Positions 26,875 through 36,591 of a DNA stretch of 64,000 nt are shown here, one piece after another. The DNA lies in contig NZ_CP066779.1 of assembly GCF_016598535.1 (NCBI RefSeq), positions 4,338,053 to 4,402,052 on the forward strand, in the 5' to 3' direction. This DNA is from Rhodococcus sp. P-2 (GTDB lineage: Bacteria > Actinomycetota > Actinomycetes > Mycobacteriales > Mycobacteriaceae). Each line of letters begins with the position of its first letter. The first letter of the stretch is position 1. The position numbers were made by a program, and so were the translations under genes. The notes beneath the pieces were generated by a model. That model saw only the letters and a list, made by a program, of their open reading frames with translations, was not told the origin of the DNA and did not search any database.

Positions 26875-28442
26875 CCAGCCCTGCCGGGCGTTTCGCCTGG
26901 GAGGCTCATGCCGACCTGGTCGTCGTGGGAGGCGGTGTCGCGGGCCTCACCGCTGCGCGCACCGCTTCTCTGCGGGGGCTGAAAGTGCTCACTGTCAGCA
27001 AGGGGGGCCCGACGGACACCGCGACTCAGTACGCGCAGGGTGGCATCGCGGTCGTCGACGATCTGAATACGGATTCCGTCGAGTCGCACGTTGCGGATAC
27101 GTGTGAGGCCGGCGTCGGTTTGTGCGACGAGGAAGCCGTCTACTCCATCGTCGAAGCTGGTCACGATGCTGTTGCTGCGCTGGCCGCGTTGGGTGCGGTC
27201 TTCGACCGCGGGCGGGACGGCGAAGTGTCACGCACCCGTGAGGGTGGGCACAGCACGCGTCGGATCATCCACGCCGGTGGTGACGCCACGGGCGCGGAAG
27301 TGCAGCGAGCTCTCAATGCTGCCGGCCTGCCCGTTCTGTTCGGGGCCGCGGCAGTTCAGGTGGTGACCAACCGCCGCGGGGTGTGCGGACTGATCGTCTC
27401 CTCGCCGGAAGGGCTCGGGGTGATCCATGCGCCGGCGGTCCTGCTCGCCACCGGTGGACTCGGTCAGCTGTATGCCTGCAGTACCAATCCACCCGGCGCA
27501 ACTGCCGACGGAATCGCGTTGGCGCTCGAGGCTGGTGCGGCAATCGCGGATCTGGAGTTCGTTCAGTTCCACCCGACGGTGCTCTTCACCCCCGGTGGAC
27601 TAGGTCGTCGACCCTTGATCAGTGAGGCGGTCCGCGGTGAGGGTGCGATTCTTGTCGACACCAACGGCGATTCGGTCACCGCAGGTGTTCATCCGCTGGG
27701 TGATCTCGCCCCGCGTGACGTGGTCTCGCGCGCAATTGCAGCACGCCTACGCGATCTCGGCACCGATCACGTCTACCTCGACGCCCGCAAGCTCGACGGT
27801 TTCGATTCGCGTTTCCCGACCATCACTGCGTCCTGTCTCGAAGCAGGCATCGATCCACGGACCCAACTCATTCCGGTCGCTCCGGCCGCGCACTACTCGT
27901 GCGGTGGAGTCGCCACCGACGTCCATGGACGCACTGGAGTGCCGGGACTCTACGCAGCAGGAGAAGTGGCGCGCACGGGATTGCACGGCGCGAATCGTCT
28001 TGCGTCCAACAGCCTTCTGGAGGGGTTGGTGGTCGGGGAGCGCGCCGGAATCGCAGCTGCCGAGCGTCGCGAGGTTCATGCCGAGGTAGTCAATGTGGTG
28101 CGCAAGCCGATGCCGATCCTGCCGCGAGAGACCGTGCAGTCCGTCATGACGGCACACGCGTCGGTAGTTCGCGACGGAGGTGGTCTCCAGACTGCGCGAG
28201 CCGCGCTTGCCGGCGCTCGGCAGACGGTGGCGGTGGTTGCTGCGGACCTCGAAGACGCGGCGCTCACATTGACCGCGACTGCATTGGTCGACGTGGCCGT
28301 GGCGCGAACCGAGAGCCGTGGTTGCCATACCCGCACCGACTATCCTGAAACAGATCCGAATCAGCGTCGCAGCACTCGGATCAAGATGGGCGCCGATGGA
28401 ACGCTCGAAATACCCGACATGTTGTTGACAGGAGTTCATTGA
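26871..28442 (+). CDS. nadB: L-aspartate oxidase
   Basis: 523 aa, GTG start overlapping the nadA stop. FAD enzyme that oxidises L-aspartate to iminoaspartate for NadA. Seen: [20 protein letters not shown] (FAD site), [44 protein letters not shown], and [20 protein letters not shown] followed by [20 protein letters not shown]. The length is typical. Middle gene of nadABC. Confidence 0.95.
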   Translation: MTSPAGRFAWEAHADLVVVGGGVAGLTAARTASLRGLKVLTVSKGGPTDTATQYAQGGIAVVDDLNTDSVESHVADTCEAGVGLCDEEAVYSIVEAGHDAVAALAALGAVFDRGRDGEVSRTREGGHSTRRIIHAGGDATGAEVQRALNAAGLPVLFGAAAVQVVTNRRGVCGLIVSSPEGLGVIHAPAVLLATGGLGQLYACSTNPPGATADGIALALEAGAAIADLEFVQFHPTVLFTPGGLGRRPLISEAVRGEGAILVDTNGDSVTAGVHPLGDLAPRDVVSRAIAARLRDLGTDHVYLDARKLDGFDSRFPTITASCLEAGIDPRTQLIPVAPAAHYSCGGVATDVHGRTGVPGLYAAGEVARTGLHGANRLASNSLLEGLVVGERAGIAAAERREVHAEVVNVVRKPMPILPRETVQSVMTAHASVVRDGGGLQTARAALAGARQTVAVVAADLEDAALTLTATALVDVAVARTESRGCHTRTDYPETDPNQRRSTRIKMGADGTLEIPDMLLTGVH

Positions 28443-29314
28443 TGACCGAGCAGAAGATCCTGCCCGCGCCGCTCGACCGTGACGAGCTGCTCACGTTGGT
28501 CAGGCTCGCTCTGGACGAGGATCTGCGCTATGGCCCTGATATCACTTCTACCGCAACGGTTCCCGCCGATGCGGTCGCGAAGGCCTCGGTCGTGTCGCGC
28601 TCATCGGGAACGGTCGCCGGCATCGACGTCGGACTGCTTGTTCTCGACGAAGTGATCGGCGCGGGTAACTACGAGATCGTCGATCGGGTGTCCGACGGAA
28701 CTCGGGTCGCGCCAGGTCAATCGGTCCTCACCGTTGTCGCGCCCACCCGCGGACTTCTCACGGCAGAGCGGACGATGCTCAACCTCGTCTGCCATCTCTC
28801 GGGAATCGCCACGGCGACATCGCAGTGGGTCGACGCCATTGCCGGCACTCGTGCCAAGGTGCGCGACAGTCGAAAGACGCTGCCCGGCCTGCGTTCACTG
28901 CAGAAATATGCAGTCCACGTGGGCGGCGGAGTCAACCACCGGATGGGGTTGGGTGACGCGGCGTTGATCAAGGACAACCACGTGGCCGCTGCCGGTTCGG
29001 TGGTTGCCGCACTTCGCGCCGTCCGTGAACTCGCGCCGGACATCGAGTGCGAGGTAGAGGTCGACAATCTCACTCAGCTCGATCAGGTGCTGGCGGAAAA
29101 AGTCGAACTTGTTCTGCTGGACAACTTCCCGCTGTGGCAGACGCAGATCGCAGTCCAGCGCCGAGACGCTGTTGCTCCCGAAACCAAGCTCGAATCCTCC
29201 GGTGGTCTCACCATCGACGTTGCCGCAGAGTACGCCAGAACCGGTGTCGACTACCTGGCCGTAGGTGCACTGACGCACTCGGTGACGGTGCTCGACCTCG
29301 GACTCGACATGTAA
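28442..29314 (+). CDS. nadC: Nicotinate-nucleotide diphosphorylase (quinolinate phosphoribosyltransferase)
   Basis: 290 aa from the ATG at 28442, which shares one base with the nadB stop; a TTG three bases earlier is possible. Converts quinolinate and PRPP to nicotinate mononucleotide, CO2 and PPi. Seen: LALDEDLRYGPDITS, ERTMLNLVCHLSGIATAT, RDSRKTLPGLRSLQKYAVHV, GGGVNHRMGLGDAALIKDNH, EVEVDNLTQLDQVL and LESSGGLTIDVAAEYARTGV. It completes de novo NAD synthesis from aspartate and ends 6 bp from the convergent LysR gene. Confidence 0.95.
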   Translation: MTEQKILPAPLDRDELLTLVRLALDEDLRYGPDITSTATVPADAVAKASVVSRSSGTVAGIDVGLLVLDEVIGAGNYEIVDRVSDGTRVAPGQSVLTVVAPTRGLLTAERTMLNLVCHLSGIATATSQWVDAIAGTRAKVRDSRKTLPGLRSLQKYAVHVGGGVNHRMGLGDAALIKDNHVAAAGSVVAALRAVRELAPDIECEVEVDNLTQLDQVLAEKVELVLLDNFPLWQTQIAVQRRDAVAPETKLESSGGLTIDVAAEYARTGVDYLAVGALTHSVTVLDLGLDM

Positions 29315-29320
29315 TAGCCG

Positions 29321-30229
29321 CTATTGCTCGGCGTCCAGCAGTGGCGGGACTGCCGAGCGAAGCGCGCGTGTGACGGTTGCGACCGCTGGGTGTGCGTCGG
29401 AGCCTGCTCGGTGAGCGATCTTGGTTCGCCGTCGAATCGGCATCGGCGTGAGCCGCACCCCCGGAGGCGGATGACTCGCTCCGAGTTCGGGGACCAGTGA
29501 AACTCCTTGTCCTGCAGCAACAAGAGCGAGAACTGTGGCGAACTCGTCTATGTGGTGACGTACTTTAGGTGTGAACCCGGCAGCTTGGCACGCGCGAATA
29601 GTCATTGCATGACAAGCAGTTCCGGGAATCGCGGTAATCCACGCACGTTCCACGCAGTCGGTCAGCGAAGCGACAGCCTCGTCGGAATCCGACTCGGTGT
29701 CGCTCGAGGCCAGGTACACGGATTCACTGCACAGTGGTAACGCCGTCAGGCCCGGTTCCGTAGGGCGAGGGACGAAGTCGTAATCGTGAATCAACGCCAA
29801 GTCCAGATTTCCGGCTCGTAACGCGTCGGCGACGTCAGCTGGGTCGATCTCCGAGACCATCGGTTCCAGCCCCGGATGTTCGTGCGACAGTGCGATCATG
29901 GCCTGAGGGAGGATCGCTCGTGCTGCGGTCGGGAACGTGCCGATTCGAAGCGGCCCGGCGAGTCCACGCCGGGCGTCGACCAATTCACCCGACGCCTGCT
30001 CCAGGCGTTGCAGGATGACTTCGGCATGACGAGAGAGGTTCTCACCGGCAGGTGTGAGGCGCACACGGCGTCCCGTGCGTTCCAGCAGAGGTACTCCGGC
30101 TTCACGTTCGAGAACCGCCAACTGCTGCGACACCGCGGAGGGGCTGAACGACAACGCCTCGGCGACGGCAACAATGGTTCCGCGCAACGCCAGTTCGCGT
30201 AAGAGCCTCAGTCGACGAACGTCAAGCAT
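29321..30229 (-). CDS. LysR-family transcriptional regulator
   Basis: 302 aa. Winged helix-turn-helix at about 3-60 (LDVRRLRLLRELALRGTIVA, AEALSFSPSAVSQQLAVLER), then a LysR substrate-binding domain (GPLRIGTFPTAARAILPQAM, LDLALIHDYDF, VAAGQGVSLVPELG). Divergent from a dapA-family gene with a 71-bp gap between starts, so that gene is the likely target. In M. tuberculosis hisD follows nadC; here it is replaced by this pair. Confidence 0.88.
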   Translation of the reverse strand: MLDVRRLRLLRELALRGTIVAVAEALSFSPSAVSQQLAVLEREAGVPLLERTGRRVRLTPAGENLSRHAEVILQRLEQASGELVDARRGLAGPLRIGTFPTAARAILPQAMIALSHEHPGLEPMVSEIDPADVADALRAGNLDLALIHDYDFVPRPTEPGLTALPLCSESVYLASSDTESDSDEAVASLTDCVERAWITAIPGTACHAMTIRACQAAGFTPKVRHHIDEFATVLALVAAGQGVSLVPELGASHPPPGVRLTPMPIRRRTKIAHRAGSDAHPAVATVTRALRSAVPPLLDAEQ

Positions 30230-30300
30230 CAGCTCAGCTTACGCTGGAAGACGGAAATACGAACTAGACCTGCAAGGTTTGTTCGGTGAGGCTGAGTTGT

Positions 30301-31194
30301 ATGACTACGACTCGAGTCGACCTCGCCGGAATCCATGTCCCGCTGATCACCCCGTTCGAGAGCGACGGGCGTGTTGCAACCAATGCGCTCGAGCAGCTCG
30401 CGCACCAGGTCCTCGACGATGGCGCGGTCGGACTCGTTGCACTGGGGACTACAGCGGAAACTGCAACGCTCACGGAGTGGGAGAGGGAGACCGTTCTGGA
30501 TATCTGTGCGAGCGTGTGCCGTGCGAGAGGTGCGACGTTGATCGTCGGCGCGGGCAGCAACGACACGGCGAGCAGTGCGCAGGCGCTCGGGAGGCTGGCT
30601 CGGTGGCCTGAGGTCTCGGCGGCCTTGGTGCCGGTTCCCTCCTTCACGAGGCCGTCGAAAGCCGGTGTGGTGGCGCATTTCGCGCATCTGCAGTCGTCGA
30701 GCCCAGTGCCGCTGATCGTCTATCACGTGCCGTACCGAACTGCGTGCGATCTGGATAGTGGCACTTTGTGGGAGCTGGGTACTTTGCCCGGGGTTGTCGG
30801 TGTGAAGTATGCCGCGGGCGGTATCGACTCAGCTGCCGTCGAACTCTTCGCGGACCTTCCGCACGACTTCGCCGTACTGGCGGGGGATGATCTGTTTCTG
30901 GCGCCGCTTCTTGCCTTGGGTGCCTCGGGCGGCATTTTGGCGTCCGCTCATGTGTCGACCGCGGAGTTCGTTCGCTTGGTAAAGGCTTGGGACAGTGGCG
31001 ATGTCGACGGCGCCCGTGACCTCGGGCGGCGGTTGTCGACGCTGTCCGGAGCTCTGTTCTCCGAACCGAACCCCACTGTCATCAAGGGCGTGTTGCACGC
31101 GTTGGGGCAGATTCCGACTCCCCATGTGCGACTGCCGTTGCTGGCTGCGAGTCACGAATCGGTAACGCGGGCACTCGAGGTCTACCGCTCTTGA
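30301..31194 (+). CDS. DapA-family (dihydrodipicolinate synthase-like) aldolase/lyase
   Basis: 297 aa from the ATG at 30301 (MTTTRVDLAGIHVPLITPFE). Class I aldolase TIM barrel: GLVALGTTAETATLTEWERE (the GTTxE signature), the Tyr of YHVPYRTACDL and the Schiff-base Lys in VVGVKYAAGGIDS. The real lysine-pathway DapA has GTTGE and is usually longer near the C-terminus; here a divergent LysR regulator and the lone position point to a catabolic or specialised aldolase of the same family, substrate unknown. A second ATG upstream at 30286 lacks a better ribosome site. Confidence 0.85.
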   Translation: MTTTRVDLAGIHVPLITPFESDGRVATNALEQLAHQVLDDGAVGLVALGTTAETATLTEWERETVLDICASVCRARGATLIVGAGSNDTASSAQALGRLARWPEVSAALVPVPSFTRPSKAGVVAHFAHLQSSSPVPLIVYHVPYRTACDLDSGTLWELGTLPGVVGVKYAAGGIDSAAVELFADLPHDFAVLAGDDLFLAPLLALGASGGILASAHVSTAEFVRLVKAWDSGDVDGARDLGRRLSTLSGALFSEPNPTVIKGVLHALGQIPTPHVRLPLLAASHESVTRALEVYRS

Positions 31195-31241
31195 CTCGAA
31201 CGTGTGTTCGAGTATGCTTGAGGTGGGGATCGGGGGATTCA

Positions 31242-32537
31242 ATGAGTGTTCTGTCATCGGATGTGGTGTCGGGCTCTGCGGTGGGGTTACGCGGACGCCT
31301 GTGGCAGTTGACGGCTGCGGAGCTACGTGAGGCTGCCGTGTCCGCGAGCGCGGAGATTCTGCGTCTCGAGGCCATTCGGGTGGCAGTGGTCGACGAGCTC
31401 TCGATGCGACCCGATGATCAGGTGATCGCCAGCCGCGGGGTGGGTGCGTGGTTGGCGGCGAACACGATGCTCCAGGTGCGGGACGGGAAGAAGATCGCCG
31501 CCCTCGGTGCGGCGCTGCGGCCCTTTCCCGCGGTGGCAGCCCGGTTCGATTGCGGGGATTGATCGTTCGATCATGCCGTTTTGATTATCTCGTTTTGTGA
31601 GTCGCCGCCGAAGGGGATGCCGGACGAGGCATTGCCTCGCTGTATCGATTTGTTGTTGGCTGCCGCCTCGGGAGTGGAAGCAACGACCACGAAGGTCCGA
31701 TATGTGATCGCGACGTTGGAGCGAATCTTCGAATCCGATGAGATTCCACCCGCCGAAGACGTCGACCGCAACGAACTCCGCATCGCGTCGACGTTGAATG
31801 GTCGGGTGGTGGTGCGTGGGGATTTCGATGCCCTCACCGGCGAAATGTTGTTGTCGGCGTTGTCGAATTTGACGGTGCCGACCCCGGCGCCGGATGGGAC
31901 GCCGGATTCTCGGTCGGCGGCGAAGCGGACCGCCGACGGGTTCACCGAACTGATCCGCCGGTATCTGGACTGCGCCAAAACCGGCATGGATGGCGGCCAG
32001 CGGCCGCACGTGAACGTACACATCAACGCCCGTGATCTCGCCGAGCACCGCGATTGCGCCACGACCCCCACTGATGGTGGGTCTGTGTCGGATCTCGATG
32101 TCGGGCACATGCCCTGGCTCGGACCACTCTCGGTATCGCAGACCAGGCTTCTCGGGTGTGATTGTTTCCTGTCCACTGTTCTGCTGGACGATCATGGCGC
32201 GCCGTTGGATGCGAAACCCGGGAAACGGTTGGTCACCGCCGAACAACGTATCGCGCTGATCGCGAGAGACAAAGGCTGCGCGTTCCCCGGCTGCACATGC
32301 GTGCCCGCCTGGACCGATGCGCACCACATCCGGCACTGGGCCAATGGCGGTCCGACGGTGATGAACAACCTGGTCCTGCTGTGCCGTTCGCATCACCGAT
32401 TGATGCACCGAAAATCCGGGTTCGTCGGAAAGTGGGAGATCCGGATCGGGGTCGACAACAAACCCTGGTTCATCCCACCACCCTCGATCGACCCGCAGCG
32501 GCACCCGCGGCCGGCGAACACCACCTTCACAACCTGA
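31242..32537 (+). pseudogene. DUF222-HNH (13E12 repeat family) protein interrupted by an in-frame TGA
   Basis: Starts MSVLSSDVVSGSAVGLRGRL at 31242 behind GGGGGA. DUF222 runs to ARFDCGD, where TGA at 31560-31562 stops translation. The same frame continues at once with SFDHAVLIISFCESPPKGMP and goes on to a complete HNH nuclease motif (DAHHIRHWANGGPTVMNNLV, then LLCRSHHRLMH), ending at 32537. No frame change is needed: one base change (for example TGC or CGA to TGA) accounts for the break. Intact length would be about 431 aa. The 13E12 family is repeated in actinobacterial genomes and linked to mobile DNA. A hairpin follows at 32580-32615. Confidence 0.85.
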
Positions 32538-32579
32538 GCGGGTGGTGAGACCCGGACAGCCACACAACTTCACGCCGAT

Positions 32580-32615
32580 AGGCTCCATCTCGCAGGTATA
32601 TCCGAGGTGGAGCCT
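32580..32615. terminator. Hairpin after the DUF222-HNH pseudogene
   Basis: 13-bp stem (AGGCTCCATCTCG / CGAGGTGGAGCCT, one mismatch) with a 10-nt loop. No T tract; a stem of this type often closes 13E12-family genes. Confidence 0.5.
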
Positions 32616-32658
32616 GGAGGCCGTGTTGTTCTGAACGGCCACAGATGTGGGGAGGCGC

Positions 32659-33171
32659 ATGATTGTGGACGTTGTGCGGGCAGTCGACACCGATGGTCCA
32701 GAGATTCTGGCGCTACGGCACTCGGCAGAGGATTGGTTGGCAGAACGCGGAATCATCCAGTGGCATCCGCGTGAAATAACTCTCGAGCAGATCAGGGCCC
32801 AGATCTCGCGTGGCGAGTTCGTTGTCGCACGAGACCGCGTGCAGTCGAGAATTGTCGGCGCGTTGCGGTTGATCTGGTCGGACCCTGCGGTCTGGCCGGA
32901 TTCGGATGAGCCTGCTGGCTACGTGCACGGGTTGGTCATCGATCGAGCGTTTTCGGGCACCTCGATGGGTGAACGGCTACTCGGCTGGGCGCTTCGACGG
33001 TCCGCGGAGGAAGGCGCGCAGTACCTACGGCTCGATTGTGTGGAAACGAACGTGCGATTGCGCCGCTACTACCGGGACGCGGGTTTTGTCGAGGTCGGGC
33101 GTCGTGATTTCGGAGATGTTGTCGACAACGGTTGGTTCAGCGTCGTGTTGTTCGAGCGCTCCCTGACCTGA
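32659..33171 (+). CDS. GNAT family N-acetyltransferase
   Basis: 170 aa from the ATG at 32659 (MIVDVVRAVDTDGPEILALR), with GGGAGG 4 nt upstream; a GTG at 32647 would include that site and is unlikely. GNAT fold: YVHGLVIDRAFSGTSMGERLLGW split as YVHGLVIDRAFSG and TSMGERLLGWALRRS (pyrophosphate loop), then LRLDCVETNVRLRRYYRDAG and FVEVGRRDF. Acceptor substrate unknown. Monocistronic in appearance. Confidence 0.8.
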   Translation: MIVDVVRAVDTDGPEILALRHSAEDWLAERGIIQWHPREITLEQIRAQISRGEFVVARDRVQSRIVGALRLIWSDPAVWPDSDEPAGYVHGLVIDRAFSGTSMGERLLGWALRRSAEEGAQYLRLDCVETNVRLRRYYRDAGFVEVGRRDFGDVVDNGWFSVVLFERSLT

Positions 33172-33264
33172 TTCATTCACAGCAACTTTCCAGCCGGCTC
33201 CCAGTGCCGCCGGGGTTGAAAGCGCGATCGTTGGCAGGACAGTAACTCGTGAAGGGACTTCCTG

Positions 33265-35247
33265 ATGACCGCCGTTCTGCATCCGGCCCCGCCTCATCGG
33301 CCGGCAACAACTGCCCATCGAGCCGAGCCCTCGCCGTCGTGGTTCCGCACTCGCCGTACAGGTTTGGCGCTGGCGATCCTGTTGGCAGCAACGGCGGTCT
33401 TGTATTTGTGGAATCTGACCGCGAGTGGCTACGCCAACACCTTCTATGCTGCGGCGGCGCAGGCCGGCTCCCAGAATTGGAAAGCGTGGTTCTTCGGTTC
33501 CCTCGATACCTCGAATTTCATCACTGTCGACAAACCTCCCGCCTCATTGTGGGTGATGGGTCTGTCCGGACGAATCTTCGGATTCTCGAGTGCCAGCCTC
33601 CTCGTTCCGCAGGCGTTGATGGGCGTCGGATCGGTTGCGCTCGTGTATGCGGCTGTCAAACGAGTGGCGTCGCCTGCTGCGGGTCTTGTGGCGGGAGCTG
33701 TGTTGGCAGCTACGCCCGCTGCCGCTCTGATGTTCAAGTTCGACAATCCCGATGCACTGCTGGTTCTGCTCATGACTCTTGCCGGCTACTTCGTGGTGCG
33801 GGCCATGAGCACGGTGGCGGGTCGACGAGCGGCGATGTGGACAGCCCTCGCCGGTGTTGCACTGGGATTCGCTTTTCTCGCCAAGATGTTGCAAGGGTTG
33901 ATGGTATTACCTGCATTCGGAGTTGCGTACGTGATTGCCGGACAGACACGGCTGCGAACTCGTTTGGTCCACTTGGTGATCGGAGCCGCGGCGGTGATCG
34001 TATCGGCCGGGTGGTGGGTACTTGCTGTCTGGCTGTGGCCGGCCGATTCTCGCCCGTACATCGGCGGGTCGACCAACAACAGCGTCATGGACTTGGTGTT
34101 GGGATACAACGGGTTGGGTCGACTTTTCGGCAACACCGGTGGCGGAATGAACGGTGGCGGTGCAGGTTCGAGCTTCGGGGGGAGTACGGGACTCGATCGA
34201 CTGTTCGGCAGCGAGATGGGCATACAGATTTCCTGGTTGATCCCCGCGGCACTGATCGCGTTGGTGTTCGGCCTCCTCGCCTGTGGGCGCGCACCGCGCA
34301 CAGATCTACTCCGTGCGTCGTTGATCCTGTGGGGTGGTTGGTTTCTCGTGACCGGCGTGATCTTCAGCTACATGTCCGGCACGATCCATCCCTATTACAC
34401 AGTTGCGCTTGCGCCTGCCGTCGCAGGAATGATCGGGACCGGTGGATACGCGCTGTGGGCGGTTCGTGCCCGCTGGATCGGGCGTTGCGGCTTGGCGGCG
34501 ATGATGCTGGCCGCAGGAATCTGGAGTTGGGTGTTGTTGTATCGCAACGCCGACTGGCTGCCGATGCTGAAATGGATTCTGTTGGCAGGCACAGTCGTCG
34601 GCGCGATCCTGATTCTGATGGGTGCGCAGGATCGATTCCGGAAGCTCACTGTCGCTGGATTGATCATCGGCTCGTTGGCAGGGATAACCGGTTCGGCGTC
34701 TTACGCAATTGCCACCGCTGCAACAGCGCACGGCGGGTCCATCCCCACAGCTGGACCAACAGGTGCGGTGTCCGATTCCGGACTGGGTGGGGGAGGAGCC
34801 ATCGGTGGGGGCCCAGAGCAGCGAGACGGTGAGGCCCCACCGATTGAGACGACCGGTAATCTCGTGTCAAGTGGGCCAGAAGCGGGCGGTGGCAGCGAAA
34901 GTACTTCAGAGTTGACGGCAATGCTGGTCAATGCGGGCACCACGTGGTCGGCTGCGACCAACGGTTCGCAAAGCGCAGCAACCTACGAGTTGGCCAGCAA
35001 TACTGCGGTGATGGCCATCGGCGGTTGGAGTTCTGATCCCGCACCGACGCTGGACCAGTTCATCCAATACGTGGCAGACGGCGAAATCCACTACTACATT
35101 GCCGGTGGCCAGGGCGGAAGCCAGAGAAACAGCCAAGGCGGGGACGGCACGTCGAGTGCCATCCAGGACTGGGTCGAGGCCAATTTCACGTCGACGACGG
35201 TGGGAAATTCCACGGTGTACGACCTCACTGGGTATGTCGGACAGTGA
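33265..35247 (+). CDS. ArnT/PMT-like membrane glycosyltransferase (GT39 family fold)
   Basis: 660 aa. N-terminal Pro-rich cytoplasmic stretch, then about 12 membrane segments from residue 33, with the first outside loop NFITVDKPPASLW characteristic of lipid-linked-sugar transferases of the PMT/ArnT superfamily, and KFDNPDALLVLLMTLAGYFV. A Gly/Asn-rich outside loop (GNTGGGMNGGGAGSSFGG) lies in the middle. The C-terminal 170 residues form a soluble extracytoplasmic domain (TSELTAMLVNAGTTWSAATN, WVEANFTSTTVGNSTVYDLT). It should transfer a sugar from a polyprenyl carrier to a cell-envelope acceptor. ATG at 33265 with GAAGGGA upstream. A 527-aa overlapping frame at 33249-34832 is a shadow. Confidence 0.82.
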   Translation: MTAVLHPAPPHRPATTAHRAEPSPSWFRTRRTGLALAILLAATAVLYLWNLTASGYANTFYAAAAQAGSQNWKAWFFGSLDTSNFITVDKPPASLWVMGLSGRIFGFSSASLLVPQALMGVGSVALVYAAVKRVASPAAGLVAGAVLAATPAAALMFKFDNPDALLVLLMTLAGYFVVRAMSTVAGRRAAMWTALAGVALGFAFLAKMLQGLMVLPAFGVAYVIAGQTRLRTRLVHLVIGAAAVIVSAGWWVLAVWLWPADSRPYIGGSTNNSVMDLVLGYNGLGRLFGNTGGGMNGGGAGSSFGGSTGLDRLFGSEMGIQISWLIPAALIALVFGLLACGRAPRTDLLRASLILWGGWFLVTGVIFSYMSGTIHPYYTVALAPAVAGMIGTGGYALWAVRARWIGRCGLAAMMLAAGIWSWVLLYRNADWLPMLKWILLAGTVVGAILILMGAQDRFRKLTVAGLIIGSLAGITGSASYAIATAATAHGGSIPTAGPTGAVSDSGLGGGGAIGGGPEQRDGEAPPIETTGNLVSSGPEAGGGSESTSELTAMLVNAGTTWSAATNGSQSAATYELASNTAVMAIGGWSSDPAPTLDQFIQYVADGEIHYYIAGGQGGSQRNSQGGDGTSSAIQDWVEANFTSTTVGNSTVYDLTGYVGQ

Positions 35248-35278
35248 CGTAGTTGTTGCCGTAGGCCATGATCGAGAC

Positions 35279-36517
35279 ATGTCTGGGCGCACTGCACACG
35301 AGCCGAAACGTCGTCGCGAGCAATGGACCTGGCGCGACGGGTTGGTGATCGTCTCGATCGTCGCCTTGGGAATTGTCGTTGCGGCGGTGACGAACGAGGA
35401 CACGGGCCCGTCGATTCCTGGCTGCGATTCGGTGGAATCGCCGGGTCCGCCGGTGCGATTCAACTACGGTTCTGCGGGCGAGCCTGGCTATGACGATCCG
35501 GATTATCAGTGGTTCTCGGGGCCGAAGGCCACCGCTATGAGCGATGCACTACTCGAATCGTTACCTTCCGATGTCGAGGTTGTATTTGCGAGTCCGTCGC
35601 AATCGCTCGAGTTTGCGCCGATCCAGAATTACCGGGGCGGTTCGTTTCCCGATGGAGTCGACCCGATCGAGTTCAGCGGTTCGACGTCGGCGAACGGAAC
35701 CTTGACTCGAACCGGACAGAGTGCGGATATCTCGGTTCAGGTTCGTGCATGGGCTCAGGCGGTGCCGCCGTGCTTGGAGGGACTTGTGGATCGGCGCGAG
35801 CACCTCGCGAACGGAACAGTGCTGGACATTGCAGAGTTCGAAGACAGAGACGGTTCGGAAGTCGGGGGCGAGCGCGGTGTTGTCGCGTATCTCGGTGACG
35901 GATCCAGAGTTGTTGCGAGCATCGACACGTCGACCGGCACTTCTACGGGTAGCGGCCCGCTTTTGACTATGGACGAACTGATTGCGGTCGCGACCACGCC
36001 AGGACTTGCGGTGACCGCACCGGTTCCAGACTCGACGCCGCCACCGATGGCATCCTGCTACACCGATTCCGTGAATGCGGGCCCAACTGCGACGCGAATG
36101 GATATCGACCGACTGAACCAGGCACTGGATGCACGTTGGAGGGATCTCGGCGCGGCAGGTGTCACCTTGGAACGTCCGCTCGGTTCGTTGGTTCCAGACG
36201 ATTACGGGCAGGGTGGGGCGTGCGAGCGAATCGTCGTCTCGACTGCGGACGACCGCGGGGATGTCGAGATAGCGATTGGTACGGCCGTGCCGGAACCAGG
36301 TGAGACACTCACGTTGCCCGACGCCACCGTGGTGACTCGCCTGGTCGATCCCGATGGCTCGGGCGGCGACACGGTCCGGGTTGTCCACCCCTCCGGCGAA
36401 ACCGTGGTGGTGACCCAGTTCGTGAAATCGGCTGCCTCCACGACAGCGCCACCCTTGGCAATCGAGCAACTCGAGTTCATTGCAACTACACCAGGACTGA
36501 TGCTTTCGGCTCAGTGA
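35279..36517 (+). CDS. Exported/membrane-anchored protein with two similar domains, function unknown
   Basis: 412 aa from the ATG at 35279 (MSGRTAHEPKRRREQWTWRD); an ATG at 35234 would overlap the glycosyltransferase gene by 14 bp. One membrane segment at about 20-40 (LVIVSIVALGIVVAAV) followed by an outside region. The outside part has two halves with the same closing motif: LLTMDELIAVATTPGLAVTA near residue 245 and LAIEQLEFIATTPGLMLSAQ at the C-terminus, so it looks like an internal duplication of about 170 residues. Each half has a Cys (PPCLEGL; ASCYTDS/ACERIVV). No family recognised. The tandem position suggests work in the envelope with the glycosyltransferase. Confidence 0.65.
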   Translation: MSGRTAHEPKRRREQWTWRDGLVIVSIVALGIVVAAVTNEDTGPSIPGCDSVESPGPPVRFNYGSAGEPGYDDPDYQWFSGPKATAMSDALLESLPSDVEVVFASPSQSLEFAPIQNYRGGSFPDGVDPIEFSGSTSANGTLTRTGQSADISVQVRAWAQAVPPCLEGLVDRREHLANGTVLDIAEFEDRDGSEVGGERGVVAYLGDGSRVVASIDTSTGTSTGSGPLLTMDELIAVATTPGLAVTAPVPDSTPPPMASCYTDSVNAGPTATRMDIDRLNQALDARWRDLGAAGVTLERPLGSLVPDDYGQGGACERIVVSTADDRGDVEIAIGTAVPEPGETLTLPDATVVTRLVDPDGSGGDTVRVVHPSGETVVVTQFVKSAASTTAPPLAIEQLEFIATTPGLMLSAQ

Positions 36518-36591
36518 GGGTGCTGCTGGCAGAATAGCGGGGAATTGTTCGTACCCAGTTTTTGTACCCAGAGACGTCGGAGGCTCAACGA

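Noticed and set aside
30301-31194. Calling the DapA-like gene the lysine-pathway dapA
   Set aside because: The GTTAE variant, divergent LysR regulator and lone position fit a specialised aldolase better; the housekeeping dapA is expected near dapB or a metallo-hydrolase gene.
33249-34832. A 527-codon plus-strand frame overlapping the PMT-like glycosyltransferase
   Set aside because: Arg/Cys-rich, low-plausibility product in an alternative frame; the glycosyltransferase frame has the motifs, membrane segments and ribosome site.
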